This document shows positions 7,193 through 16,030 of a stretch of 39,044 nucleotides of DNA, piece after piece. The position numbers were made by a program, and so were the translations under genes. Numbering within the stretch: position 1 is the stretch's first letter; every line of letters begins with the position of its first letter. Location of the stretch: contig MKTJ01000081.1 in assembly GCA_001898225.1 (NCBI GenBank), forward strand, positions 1-39,044, in the 5' to 3' direction. Origin of the DNA: Chloroflexi bacterium 54-19 (GTDB lineage: Bacteria; Chloroflexota; Chloroflexia; Chloroheliales; Chloroheliaceae). The notes under the pieces are model-generated. The model made no database searches. It was not told where the DNA came from and saw only the letters and a list, made by a program, of their open reading frames with translations.

Positions 7193-8602
7193 TTAGGCTC
7201 CGGTCATGGCCCGCCCCTGTTCGAGCATTTGCTGCACTTTTTCGGGCGAACTCGTTTCGGTGTAGACCCGCATAATCGGCTCGGTCCCGCTAAAGCGAAT
7301 CAAGAGCCAGCTTCCGTCCTCGCTGTAATATTTAAAACCGTCATCGGTGCGGCTCTTTACAACCGGCATCCCGGCGATGGTTTTGGGCGGGTTGGTGCGT
7401 AAGCGGTCGATAATGGCCTCGCGCTGGGACTGCTCGAACTTGAAGTCAATCCGGTCGTAGTAGTGCGGCCCGACCTTCTCAAAGAGATATTCCAGCAGAC
7501 CGCTGGCGCTCTTTTTCAGTTTCACCATCATGTCGGCGATAATCAGGCCGGACAGGATGCCGTCGCGTTCCGGTATGTGCCCTCGGAAGGCGAACCCGCC
7601 GCTTTCTTCACCACCCAGGATGGCGTTAGTCTCCATCATTTTCGGGCCGATGTGTTTGAACCCGACCGGGGTTTCGTAGACCTCGACACCATAGATTTTG
7701 CCGAGTTTTTCGGCCATACTGGTCGTCGAGAGCGACTTGACCAGCGGCCCGCGTTCGCCCCGTACTTCGAGCATGTAAAGGGCCAGCAGAGCGTAAACTT
7801 CCAACTGGTTAAGGAAGCGCCCGTTTTCGTCCACGATACCAACCCGGTCGGCGTCGCCGTCGTTCGCGATGCCCAGGTCGGAATGGCTGTCCTTCATCAC
7901 CTGCATCAATTCGGTCAGGTTTCTGGCAATCGGTTCGGGGTTATGCATGCCGGGGAAAATCGGGTTGCGTTCGCCGTGAAGCTGGCCGACCGTAACTTTA
8001 CCGCCGCCCAGAATGCGGGGATAGAAGCCCTGGCCCGCGCCCCACATCGGGTCCACCACGATATTCAGGTCGCTTTGCTTGATGCTTTCCACGTCTACAA
8101 TCCGGCTCAACTGCTCGATATAGGCAGCACTGGCATCGAAATACTCGACCAGACCCTGGCTGCGGGCCTGCTCGAAGGGCATCCGTTTAACCTGGCCGTC
8201 CAGCCTGCTCTCGATTTCGGCCACGATTTCGGGCGAAGCTGAGCCGCCGTAATAGGGTTTGAACTTGAAACCGTTATCGGTCGGGGGATTATGGCTGGCC
8301 GTAATGACGATCCCGGCCCCGGCCTTCCGGTCGGTAATAGCGTAACTGATGACCGGGGTGGGCACGAATTTGTCCGAGAAAATAGTCTTGATGCCGTTCC
8401 CGGCCAGCACTTCCGCGACCGCTGCCGCGAAATTCTCCGAGGCAAACCGGGTATCGTAACCGACAATAACGCCGTACTGGGCCCGGCCATCTGCAATAAG
8501 ATAATCGGCGGTGGCCTGGGTTACGTTTCGCACATTGTCAAAGGTGTAATCTTCGGCGATAACTGCCCGCCAACCGTCCGTTCCGAACTTTATGTTTGCC
8601 AT
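7193..8602 (-). CDS. phosphoglucomutase/phosphomannomutase family protein
   Basis: This 469-residue alpha-D-phosphohexomutase moves phosphate between C1 and C6 of a hexose for sugar-nucleotide supply. The four family signatures are intact: the phosphoserine loop ITASHNP (Ser about 103), the metal loop DGDADRVG, the sugar-specificity loop GGEESGGF, and the phosphate-binding loop RFSGTEPIMRVYTE near the C-terminus. The start is ATG at 8602, preceded by AGAAGGAG. A good promoter lies at 8707-8735. Sequence alone does not separate glucose, mannose and glucosamine forms. The methyltransferase gene follows 11 bases later. Confidence 0.95.
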   Translation of the reverse strand: MANIKFGTDGWRAVIAEDYTFDNVRNVTQATADYLIADGRAQYGVIVGYDTRFASENFAAAVAEVLAGNGIKTIFSDKFVPTPVISYAITDRKAGAGIVITASHNPPTDNGFKFKPYYGGSASPEIVAEIESRLDGQVKRMPFEQARSQGLVEYFDASAAYIEQLSRIVDVESIKQSDLNIVVDPMWGAGQGFYPRILGGGKVTVGQLHGERNPIFPGMHNPEPIARNLTELMQVMKDSHSDLGIANDGDADRVGIVDENGRFLNQLEVYALLALYMLEVRGERGPLVKSLSTTSMAEKLGKIYGVEVYETPVGFKHIGPKMMETNAILGGEESGGFAFRGHIPERDGILSGLIIADMMVKLKKSASGLLEYLFEKVGPHYYDRIDFKFEQSQREAIIDRLRTNPPKTIAGMPVVKSRTDDGFKYYSEDGSWLLIRFSGTEPIMRVYTETSSPEKVQQMLEQGRAMTGA

Positions 8603-8706
8603 CTGGCAACTCCTTCTGAGTTTAGAAAAATTTGGGTTGCGCCGGACTAAAATAGTGGTTCAAAAGCTGTCTGGTTCCCTTAAAATATTCCACTTAACCT
8701 GGCCGA

Positions 8707-8735
8707 ATTATCCTCTTTAGACCTCGCCCTGTCAA
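8707..8735 (-). promoter_or_regulatory. promoter of the phosphohexomutase gene
   Basis: On the minus strand: TTGACA (8730-8735), a 17-base spacer and GATAAT (8707-8712). This is near consensus and points at the gene starting at 8602. Confidence 0.7.
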
Positions 8736-8845
8736 CCAGCGCCTGGCAGGGACTGTTATTTTTTAATAGTAGAGCGGTTGCAGCTTTAAACGGGGTGCGT
8801 TAAGATGGTCTATCTTCCCGGCCAGGGCTCGATGTTTGTACCATT

Positions 8846-9859
8846 ATGCCCGACCACCGGCCAAGTTTTTATAAGAAAGGCATTCCACTGGCCGAGTTAT
8901 CAGCAAACCGCTTTATTTATCTTTTCCTGGACGGCATCGGGCTGGCCCCTGCCGGTCCCGATAACCCTTTTAGTCCGGGCGAGGAAACCCCGGATGACCC
9001 CGGCCCAATGCCGTTTCTGGCCGGGCTTTTGGATGGTCCCCTCCTGGCCGGGCCTCCTATTCTAACCGAGGATTTGCTTTTTAAGCCGGTGGACGCGACC
9101 CTGGGCGTGCCGGGCCGTCCCCAGAGCGCGACCGGGCAGACGGCACTCTATACCGGTCGCAACGCCCCCGAATTCCTGGGCCGTCACCTGACCGGTTTTG
9201 CCAACGGCTCACTTCGCATTTTAATCGAGGAAAGCGGTCTTTTTAAGCAGGTCCTGGCGCTGGGTGGGCGACCTACGGCGGCCAACCTCTATACTCCCGA
9301 ATATTTCCAGGCGATTGAAAACCGCCGGCTTCGCTATTCGGTCGGGGCTTTACTCAACCTGACTTCGGGGGTGCCTTTCCGTATGCCGGAAAATTACGAA
9401 CGAGAGGAAGCCCTGTTCTGGGATATTACCAACCGTTACAGCCGTTCGCGGGGTTTTTCATTGCCGCTAATTTCGCCCCAGGAAGCCGGGCGCAGGCTGG
9501 CAAACCTGGCCGCCAAATATGATGTGACCCTGTTCGAAAGTTACCTGCCTGATTACGCCGGGCACGCCCAGGATAAGCAGCGCGCTCTCAGCATTTTGCA
9601 GGAGGTTGACGGCCTTATCGAGGGTATTATGCGTTATAAGAGCGTCGAAACGAGCCTGGTAATTTGCAGCGACCACGGAAACCTTGAAAACCTGGCTTCA
9701 AAACTGCATACTCTTAACCCGGTACCGTTGCTGGTCTTTGGTCCGGCGGCCCCGGCCTTTGCCCAGGTAGACACGATTATGGGTCTGACCCCGGTGATAG
9801 TCGAGCAAATCCGGCTCGGACAGGCCGACCGGAAAGACCTCAAACCCGGCTTAAATTAA
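8846..9859 (+). CDS. metalloenzyme of the phosphoglycerate mutase/alkaline phosphatase superfamily
   Basis: This protein of about 337 residues has the catalytic metal-site motifs of cofactor-independent phosphoglycerate mutase. They are LFLDGIGL near the start, SATGQTALYTG (nucleophile region), PDYAGHAQD, CSDHGNLEN, and a final HTLNPVPLL that supplies a metal His. It is about 170 residues shorter than a full enzyme of that family, so the inserted phosphotransferase domain is absent or reduced. It is better called a metalloenzyme-domain phosphatase or phosphomutase than a glycolytic mutase. The ATG at 8846 has no clear ribosome-binding site, and translation might begin slightly downstream. It is transcribed away from the phosphohexomutase. 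Confidence 0.8.
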   Translation: MPDHRPSFYKKGIPLAELSANRFIYLFLDGIGLAPAGPDNPFSPGEETPDDPGPMPFLAGLLDGPLLAGPPILTEDLLFKPVDATLGVPGRPQSATGQTALYTGRNAPEFLGRHLTGFANGSLRILIEESGLFKQVLALGGRPTAANLYTPEYFQAIENRRLRYSVGALLNLTSGVPFRMPENYEREEALFWDITNRYSRSRGFSLPLISPQEAGRRLANLAAKYDVTLFESYLPDYAGHAQDKQRALSILQEVDGLIEGIMRYKSVETSLVICSDHGNLENLASKLHTLNPVPLLVFGPAAPAFAQVDTIMGLTPVIVEQIRLGQADRKDLKPGLN

Positions 9860-10038
9860 ATTAAGGATTGAGCCGTAAAAGTTGGGGTCAGGGAATAAAA
9901 TTTGCTGTAAACGATTTTGAACAGCAAGTGTGAATCCTGGAATTCTTCCAGTTTAAAATGTTGTTGAATCTATTCTTGAATTAATTTTCTTTTCGGCTGT
10001 AACTTTTGACTACCAGGTCACCTTTTAAAGAATAGTTA
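9860..10038. other. intergenic region, one weak inverted repeat
   Basis: No gene was seen. TTGCTGT (9902-9908) and ACAGCAA (9921-9927) form an inverted repeat with a 12-base loop but no T-run, so I do not call it a terminator. The rest is AT-rich. Confidence 0.45.
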
Positions 10039-10098
10039 TTGCCATCTATCGGTTATACAGTTACAATATTTTTATGATTGAGTAACCGATATATATCG
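10039..10098 (+). promoter_or_regulatory. promoter framed by inverted repeats, upstream of the SH3-like gene
   Basis: TTGCCA (10039-10044), a 17-base spacer and TACAAT (10062-10067) make a plausible promoter. TATCGGTTA (10047-10055, inside the spacer) and TAACCGATA (10083-10091) are exact inverted copies 27 bases apart. The second overlaps a 12-base palindrome CGATATATATCG (10087-10098). The arrangement suggests a two-site repressor. Confidence 0.55.
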
Positions 10099-10139
10099 AG
10101 CGAACGACTTAATCCAGCAAACCAGAAAGCAGGCAGCCA

Positions 10140-11018
10140 ATGGCGCTTTCAAACCGGTATACGTCGCCACTTTCCATTGTTAAACCCGCCGACCCAATCG
10201 AGGAAGAAATCGACACCGATACCCCAACCGAAATAAACAACGGAGTTGAACCTATTAACGAGCAAGTTACCGCCCCATTTAAGTCCCTGGCGGTTGTACC
10301 ACCGGCAGAACCGGTTAGCGAGCTTGAGCCAGACCCGGCGGAGCTAAACCCTTCTTTGTTTGCGTCTGAGGCCGATACAAACCCCGGTTTTGACCCCGGT
10401 CTGGCTCCTGCGGCAAACTATAGCTATAATCAAGACACCAATTATAATCCGTACCTGCCTGTCATTCCTCCGGCGGAAACGCCTTTGTATCTGCGTAACC
10501 CCGGTCCACCGCCAAAATTGCCGCATAATCGGAACGTTACCAGCCTGGGTCGGACTTCTTATCGGTTCCAGGAAGTGCGGTTCGGCTATACCAATCGCCG
10601 GACTCTGCTTTATATTTGCGCTGTAATCGGAATAATTTTGCTCTTTGTAATAGTTGTTATCCGTCCCCAGGACCGCAAAGTTGAAAACTCTCTCCCGTTG
10701 GCTTCGGCGTCTTCCACCATTACCGTTTCGGCGACACCTACCCCGAAGCCCTCTATCATTCTGGTACCGGCAAACGAGCAATTTGCGGTCGTGACCGCTG
10801 CGACCGGGCTAGTCCTGGAAGAACCACGTGATGGGTCCACCCAGATTCAGACTCTTTCCCAATTCACCTATATTGCTTTCCAGCGTAAGAGCGAGGATGG
10901 CTGGTACCAGTTAAAGGGCGGGGCGGGCTGGATAAAAGCCAGTTCGGTCCAGGTCTTTGCCACCGAGAAAGCCGCCTGGGATTATAAAAACAGCGAGGAA
11001 GCCAAAATTAAAGGCTAG
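10140..11018 (+). CDS. single-pass membrane protein with C-terminal SH3-like domain
   Basis: This 292-residue protein has three parts. Residues 1-155 are Pro-, Glu-, Asp- and Asn-rich and probably disordered in the cytoplasm. One hydrophobic segment (TLLYICAVIGIILLFVIVVI, about 160-180) crosses the membrane. After a Ser/Thr/Pro linker, residues about 215-280 resemble a bacterial SH3 domain (ATGLVLEEPRDGSTQI, then WYQLKGGAGWIKASSVQV). SH3b domains often bind cell-wall peptides or glycans, so an envelope-facing role is likely, but there is no enzymatic domain. It appears monocistronic, with its own promoter and a strong terminator. Confidence 0.75.
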   Translation: MALSNRYTSPLSIVKPADPIEEEIDTDTPTEINNGVEPINEQVTAPFKSLAVVPPAEPVSELEPDPAELNPSLFASEADTNPGFDPGLAPAANYSYNQDTNYNPYLPVIPPAETPLYLRNPGPPPKLPHNRNVTSLGRTSYRFQEVRFGYTNRRTLLYICAVIGIILLFVIVVIRPQDRKVENSLPLASASSTITVSATPTPKPSIILVPANEQFAVVTAATGLVLEEPRDGSTQIQTLSQFTYIAFQRKSEDGWYQLKGGAGWIKASSVQVFATEKAAWDYKNSEEAKIKG

Positions 11019-11033
11019 TTTCCCACCTAGACT

Positions 11034-11072
11034 AAAAAGACCGCCCTTTCGTCTGGAAAGGCGGTCTTTTTA
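11034..11072 (+). terminator. strong, probably bidirectional intrinsic terminator
   Basis: The arms AGACCGCC and GGCGGTCT, extended by TTTC/GAAA around a short loop, are flanked by an A-run on the left and a T-run on the right. It lies between the convergent genes ending at 11018 and 11102, so it can serve both strands. Confidence 0.92.
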
Positions 11073-11101
11073 TTTCAGTTTCTTATCCGGGGATCGGGGA
11101 C

Positions 11102-11878
11102 TTATGCCTGGTCTTTTTCACCCTTCAACTCGCGCAACTGCCGTTCCATTTCAGCTATGCGTTCGCTCATGCTCTCGATTGTCGAGTTCATGGTCTGGAT
11201 TGTAGTCCCCAGAACTTCAATGGTTAAATCTTTAGCCCGGCTTTGTTTTTCCTGGGCTTCCTTTTCGGTAAGCCGCAAGTTATTCTCGCGGTCATATAAG
11301 CGCAAAATGGGGCCATCAGGCACCAGCCAGCTATTTAACTCGTTCGACCATAAGCGGCTCGAACCGTCTGGCTCTATTTCCACCAGTTGGCCGTTTTCGT
11401 AACGCCAACCCAACAATCTTCGGCTTCGTTTAGATTTCCAGACCGGGGGTTCGTTGGGGTCATAGGCGAAATACTCCTTGATACCCATCCGGCCATAAAT
11501 AGCCGGTTTGTTGTTTTCCCCGTTTAAAATATCGCTGCGCCAGGTTGAACGGGAACTGATTTCAAACACCACCGGGGGCATCTCGTCCTGGTCGGGAACG
11601 ATGTCCCAACTGCTCAAGGTCTGTTTATCATAGGGTGACAAAAAGACCCCCTTAAATACGCTGATGTCGGGCGTGATTTTGTTCTGGCTATTTTTGACTG
11701 CCGGGTGATAAAACTCAAGGTTGCCCGCGATATGCCACTTTTCGTTGTGAAATAGCCATTCCAACACCGAAACTAGATAATGAATAAGTTCAAACTGGAC
11801 GGTTGTACGCCCCATTTCGTCTTCATTCAACAAATATTCTTCGGGAAATAAATTCAAGTCGGTCTTGTGAATAGCCAT
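11102..11878 (-). CDS. Uma2 family endonuclease-like protein
   Basis: This 258-residue protein has the DUF820/Uma2 restriction-endonuclease-like fold. Typical elements are the N-terminal EEYLLNEDEMG, then ITPDISVFKG with the metal-binding Asp, MPPVVFEISSRST with the catalytic Glu, and the NKPAIYGRMGIKEYFAYDP stretch. The last 50 residues (about 205-255) form a charged coiled coil, a common extension. The family is expanded in Cyanobacteria and Chloroflexota and its role is not settled. The start is ATG at 11878 behind GGAGGAG. A TATAAT at 11921-11926 may be its -10 box. Confidence 0.9.
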   Translation of the reverse strand: MAIHKTDLNLFPEEYLLNEDEMGRTTVQFELIHYLVSVLEWLFHNEKWHIAGNLEFYHPAVKNSQNKITPDISVFKGVFLSPYDKQTLSSWDIVPDQDEMPPVVFEISSRSTWRSDILNGENNKPAIYGRMGIKEYFAYDPNEPPVWKSKRSRRLLGWRYENGQLVEIEPDGSSRLWSNELNSWLVPDGPILRLYDRENNLRLTEKEAQEKQSRAKDLTIEVLGTTIQTMNSTIESMSERIAEMERQLRELKGEKDQA

Positions 11879-11936
11879 AACTTCTCCTCCGGCATTTCAA
11901 AAGCTTAGTGGCTTAGAATAATTATACCCAAAGTTA

Positions 11937-14900
11937 CTAATCGAGGGAAGGCGGTTTTTCGAGCCAATCCTTGACGTTCATTCCCAACTGGTTGAGGCTG
12001 TCGATCTGGGTGGTGAGCGGCGGCAGCGAGTTGAGAAATAGCCCGCCATAGCTTTTGCTTATCAGGCGACTATCCAGCATCACTACCGCGCCCTGTTCCG
12101 GTTGCCCGCTCAAAAGCCGTTCGAAAGCCTGCCGGAACCGCAAGATGGTGCGAGGCAGGGCATACTGCTCGAAAGGCTTTTCGAAAAGTTTACTCTCGAC
12201 ACGGGCCGCGAATACCGGGTCGCTCGGTGGGTCGAACGGCAGTTTGGTAATCACCAGCAGGTTGAAAAGTCCGGTCTCGCTGTTTTCATCCTCGGTTTCG
12301 GGCATATTGCCGCTAAGCTCGGTAGTTTCCCAGAAGTTAAGGGTCGTCAGCATCACGGCCTGGGGCGTATTCTTAAAGCGGCTCATCATGCTGCGGCGGG
12401 TGCCGTCCTGGCCCTGCCCTAACACCAGGATGTTGGCGTTTTCCAGGGGCCGCTGGACCGCCCGGTAGGTCAGGCGCAGGGCGCTATTCGATGAGAAAAT
12501 CGCCACTACCCGGCCCTTGCTCAGCTTGACCAGTTCCATGATGTTCTGGTCCACGCTTTTCTGGTAGCCGGGCTGGTTCGGTTCGGGCATATCGCTCGGC
12601 AGATAAAGCAGCGTCCTGGAAAAATCCCGGTCCGGCGCTAACCGCACTTCCTGGGGCCGGATATGTTCCAGGCCGAGCCGGTCCTTGATGAATCCGAAGT
12701 CGTTTTCGGTCGTGAGGGTCGCGCTGACCATCGCCACACTCCGTTTGCGGTTGTAGAGGCGTTGTTCCAGCAAAGGCGCCACCTCAAGCGGGGCGCTGTA
12801 GAGGCTAACCCCCGTCCGTTCCGTGACAGGGGCGTTGTCGCCGGGCGCAACGGCCTGGGCGGCGCTGCTGGTCGCGTGCAGACGGGTCGCGCCCATCCAG
12901 AAGATTTGGCCTGATTCGCCCGTTTCGAAAGCGGCGGTCAGTTTATTAAGTAGATAATTACATTGGTTGACATAATAATTAAGGTCGGTCAGCATTTCGT
13001 CGGCGCGGTCCAGGAAAGTTCTAACCTCCTGGGCTTCGTCGCGCAACTCGGCCAGTTTGTAATAAAGTTCTTCCCACTCAGTGTGAAAGACCTCCCACAA
13101 TCCGACCGACTCGGCCCAGGTCGTGCCGTTGCGGAATTTTTGGTCCAGCCGCAACCGCCCATCAGCCTGCCCGGCTTCCTGGTTGTGCTGGTAAAGAAGC
13201 GTACTCAATTCCCGCAGGAGATTCCCGGCAGTCTCGCGGGCCGAATCCACCTGCCGGATTGTTTCCTCGCCAAGTTGACCGAACAGGGTTTTAATTTCCG
13301 GGCTGGTATCAGGTTTGTAATAGCGGGCGAAATCGTGCAGGAAGCCGTTGCGCTCCGGTTTGGCCGAGACCTTCCAGGTTACCGGGCGGCTTAGCCAGTC
13401 TAAATAGTTAAAAAGGCTGTAGGGCGAAATCGCCATTCCCCACTGGCGGGTGGCTTCATCCTCAAGCTGGTGGGCGTCGTCCAGCACCAGGTAGGTGCTT
13501 TCGGGCAGCGTCCCGGCCTGGCCCACCAGGTCGGCCAGCACCAGGGCCTGGTCCGCCACGACAATATGGGAGTGCTTGGCGCGTTCGCGGGCGCGGTAGA
13601 AGAAACAGCGCGGGCGGCCCGCCTGGTTGCACAACTCCGGCGTGCAAAGACCCTTCTGGCTGTTGATACGCGACCAGAGCCGTTCGCTGCTGCCAATGCG
13701 GAGTTCGCTCGAATCCCCGGTGGTGGTGCCGGGCAGCCAGACCAGCACTTTGATTAAAAGCTTTAATTCATCATCGGTAAGGGAGTTGGTCTTTCGCAGG
13801 CTTTCCCAGCGGCGCAAGCACAAATAGTTGGTCTGGTTTTTGACGACCGACACCTTAAAAGGCTCGTTCCCGGCTTTGAGACGTTTTTTCGCGCCGGGTT
13901 CGCCGCTGCCTGCTTCGAGGGCGGCCAGCTTTTGCTGGAATTCGGGGATGAGATGGTTGAGCAATTCCTCGCGCTGGGTATCGCTATTGACGGCCAGCAC
14001 CACGCTCTGGCCGGTCTGGCGGGCCGTTTCGACGGCGGCAGCCAATATGCCCCAGTTCTTTTCGCGGTGACTCCCGGCCTGGCCCGAAGGTACTTCCAAT
14101 AGCAGGTGGCGGCCATCGTGAAAGGCTTGCCGGATGGCATAGGCGACCCGGTTATCAAGCTGGGCGAAATCTTCGGGCCGAATAGGTTCGGCCACCATGG
14201 GGGTCAATTTTTCTTCGTCTGCCAGGAACAAAAAGCCCAGGTCGCGCCCTTTAGTCGCGGTGACCGGTTGGGTCGCCAGCTTTTGCTTGAGTAAAGCGCC
14301 AAGGTTGCTGACCGCCCCGCCCGCTTCTTCTTCCTCTTTTTGGACCTCGATTGCGTCCCGGAACAACCGGTGGAGCGACCACTCGCCTTGCAGTTGGGCC
14401 GCAATCCGGTCGACTTCTTCCAGCACTTCGGGGGGTAGCTGTTCGATGCGGGCGACCAGGGCCGCGAAAACTTCCATCGTCATCCTGGCGTCGGCCATGG
14501 CCCGGTGAGCCCCGGCGGCTTCTACTTCCAGCACTTCGGCAATAGCTTTTAGGCTGTAGTTCCCCTGCTGGGGCAGCACCAGCGTTGCCAGTTCGTAGGT
14601 ATCGAGGGCCGGGTTTTTAACCTCGTACTGCTGGCGGCGCAAAAAGCCGATGTCACTTTCGACCGAGTGGCCCACAATCGGGAAATCACCCAGGAACTGG
14701 CGCAGGCGTTCGCGGACCTGGTTGAAGCCGGGAGCATGCTCCACATCGGACTGGCGAATACCGGTCAGGTTGGTGATTTTATAAGGAATGGGGTTCTGGG
14801 GCCGGACCATCGTGTGCCATTCTTCCAGCACCCGGACAGTGCCGCCTTTTTCCAGCCGGAACTTCAAGACGGCAATTTCGATAATCTCGCCCGTATCGGC

Positions 14901-15065
14901 TTCTACCCCGGTGCTTTCGAGGTCCATCGCGATATAGACCCGGCTCCGGGCCGGTTTGCGGCGCTCCGGTTCCGGTTCGCCCCGGCTTTCTTCCAACTTA
15001 ATCTTGCCGGAAGCAAGCCCTCGCGCTAACTGTTCGGCAAAACTCCCGCCCTTGTTTACTCCCAT
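11937..15065 (-). CDS. DEDDh exonuclease fused to DinG-like helicase with degenerate ATPase motifs
   Basis: This 1042-residue protein has two parts. Residues about 43-205 are a DnaQ-type 3'-5' exonuclease with every acidic motif: DLE (48-50), VGHSVESD (Asp 138), and HRAMAD (His 187, Asp 192). Residues about 300-1035 align with the DinG/XPD helicases, including four Cys (416, 474, 479, 487) placed like an iron-sulfur cluster and the SATL motif III. The ATPase motifs are altered. The Walker A place reads EVPSGQAGS (324-332) with no Lys, motif II is DDAH instead of DEAH, and motif VI lacks the usual arginines. So an active nuclease on a possibly inert helicase scaffold is likely. It lies downstream of the HAD gene. 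Confidence 0.88.
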   Translation of the reverse strand: MGVNKGGSFAEQLARGLASGKIKLEESRGEPEPERRKPARSRVYIAMDLESTGVEADTGEIIEIAVLKFRLEKGGTVRVLEEWHTMVRPQNPIPYKITNLTGIRQSDVEHAPGFNQVRERLRQFLGDFPIVGHSVESDIGFLRRQQYEVKNPALDTYELATLVLPQQGNYSLKAIAEVLEVEAAGAHRAMADARMTMEVFAALVARIEQLPPEVLEEVDRIAAQLQGEWSLHRLFRDAIEVQKEEEEAGGAVSNLGALLKQKLATQPVTATKGRDLGFLFLADEEKLTPMVAEPIRPEDFAQLDNRVAYAIRQAFHDGRHLLLEVPSGQAGSHREKNWGILAAAVETARQTGQSVVLAVNSDTQREELLNHLIPEFQQKLAALEAGSGEPGAKKRLKAGNEPFKVSVVKNQTNYLCLRRWESLRKTNSLTDDELKLLIKVLVWLPGTTTGDSSELRIGSSERLWSRINSQKGLCTPELCNQAGRPRCFFYRARERAKHSHIVVADQALVLADLVGQAGTLPESTYLVLDDAHQLEDEATRQWGMAISPYSLFNYLDWLSRPVTWKVSAKPERNGFLHDFARYYKPDTSPEIKTLFGQLGEETIRQVDSARETAGNLLRELSTLLYQHNQEAGQADGRLRLDQKFRNGTTWAESVGLWEVFHTEWEELYYKLAELRDEAQEVRTFLDRADEMLTDLNYYVNQCNYLLNKLTAAFETGESGQIFWMGATRLHATSSAAQAVAPGDNAPVTERTGVSLYSAPLEVAPLLEQRLYNRKRSVAMVSATLTTENDFGFIKDRLGLEHIRPQEVRLAPDRDFSRTLLYLPSDMPEPNQPGYQKSVDQNIMELVKLSKGRVVAIFSSNSALRLTYRAVQRPLENANILVLGQGQDGTRRSMMSRFKNTPQAVMLTTLNFWETTELSGNMPETEDENSETGLFNLLVITKLPFDPPSDPVFAARVESKLFEKPFEQYALPRTILRFRQAFERLLSGQPEQGAVVMLDSRLISKSYGGLFLNSLPPLTTQIDSLNQLGMNVKDWLEKPPSLD

Positions 15066-15084
15066 TCCATTTCTTTCTAGCTGC

Positions 15085-15106
15085 CTTCTCCGCCGGGAGA
15101 AGTTTT
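15085..15106 (+). terminator. hairpin plus T-run on the plus strand, between minus-strand genes
   Basis: CTTCTCC (15085-15091) and GGAGAAG (15096-15102) form a 7-base stem with a 4-base loop followed by TTTTATTT. It has terminator shape on the plus strand, where no gene is visible. On the minus strand it would be a leader hairpin just before the gene starting at 15065. Confidence 0.4.
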
Positions 15107-15171
15107 ATTTCGGGTGCGTTCGTTTCATTTTACACCCGCCTTATCCTATTCTTTTCTTTTTCCGGCTTAAA

Positions 15172-15960
15172 TTACCGGCTTACCCTTAATAAGGCTACTA
15201 ACTCCTCCAGGCCCCGTACAGTAGGGGTGGGGCCGGGTTGTTTGTCCGTTTGGTCCGCGTAAAGCGGTAGTTTGTCGGGACGCCGCAACCAGACCGGTTG
15301 GATGCCTACCCCGTTTGCACCCGCGACATCGGCTTTATAACTATCTCCGATATGGATGGCCTGGTCCGGCCCTATATTCATTCCGGCCAGGGCGTAGGTA
15401 AAAATTTCGGGATGGGGTTTGGCGAAACCGACCCGGGCCGAGGTAAAGATTTGCTCGAAATAAGGGGTCAGGCCCAGGGCCTCGCACAGCTCGGGTAGAT
15501 GCCAGCTCCAGTTGCTAATAATCGCCAGGCGATACCCGGCCTGTTTTAAGGTTTCCAGGGTAGGCAGGGCGTCATCGTAAACCCGGTAGGCTGCCGGGTC
15601 TTCGAAAGCCTGGATAATATTCCAGAAGACATCTTCGCGGACGTCCGGGTGAATGTTGAGCCGCTCCATGACCCGTTCTTCGACCTCGCGCTGCCAGTTA
15701 AGGGTGCCTTCCAGGGTATTATCATAGGCGGTGACGGCATCCTGCTCCGTCACGATGTCCCAGCTATAGGCGATGGCGCTTTCCACTTCGCCAAGCGGTA
15801 AATCGTACCCGGCTTTTTGAAAGATGCGGTGGTAAATGCCTTCATAACTGGGGTTGAGGTCGGCCAGGGTGCTGCCCATGTCGAAGAATACGGTTGTCAG
15901 GCCGGGCCAAGCGAAATTGCCGGCTAAGGAAGGGTTGGAGGTTGTGTTAAATTGGGACAA
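15172..15960 (-). CDS. HAD family hydrolase
   Basis: This 262-residue haloacid-dehalogenase-type phosphatase has motif I as FFDMGSTLAD. The first Asp (nucleophile) is present, but the usual second Asp is Gly, as in the HDHD3-like branch. Motif II is the Ser of AIISN, motif III the Lys of GFAKPHPEIF, and motif IV IGDSYKADVAGA. A helical cap lies at about residues 40-125. The start appears to be TTG (15960) with GGAG ten bases upstream; no ATG precedes motif I. The substrate is unknown. It ends 106 bases before the exonuclease-DinG gene and may be co-transcribed with it. Confidence 0.88.
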   Translation of the reverse strand: MSQFNTTSNPSLAGNFAWPGLTTVFFDMGSTLADLNPSYEGIYHRIFQKAGYDLPLGEVESAIAYSWDIVTEQDAVTAYDNTLEGTLNWQREVEERVMERLNIHPDVREDVFWNIIQAFEDPAAYRVYDDALPTLETLKQAGYRLAIISNWSWHLPELCEALGLTPYFEQIFTSARVGFAKPHPEIFTYALAGMNIGPDQAIHIGDSYKADVAGANGVGIQPVWLRRPDKLPLYADQTDKQPGPTPTVRGLEELVALLRVSR

Positions 15961-16030
15961 CGCGGGAAAACTCCGCTTCTAGGTTTGTCTTTTATGCTTC
16001 AGGCTAGTAACAGATTCGTAAAGGCTGGCG

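Noticed and set aside
12963..13394. Open frame of 143 codons opposite the exonuclease-DinG gene
   Set aside because: It is fully inside the gene at 11937-15065 and has no ribosome-binding site or domain signature.
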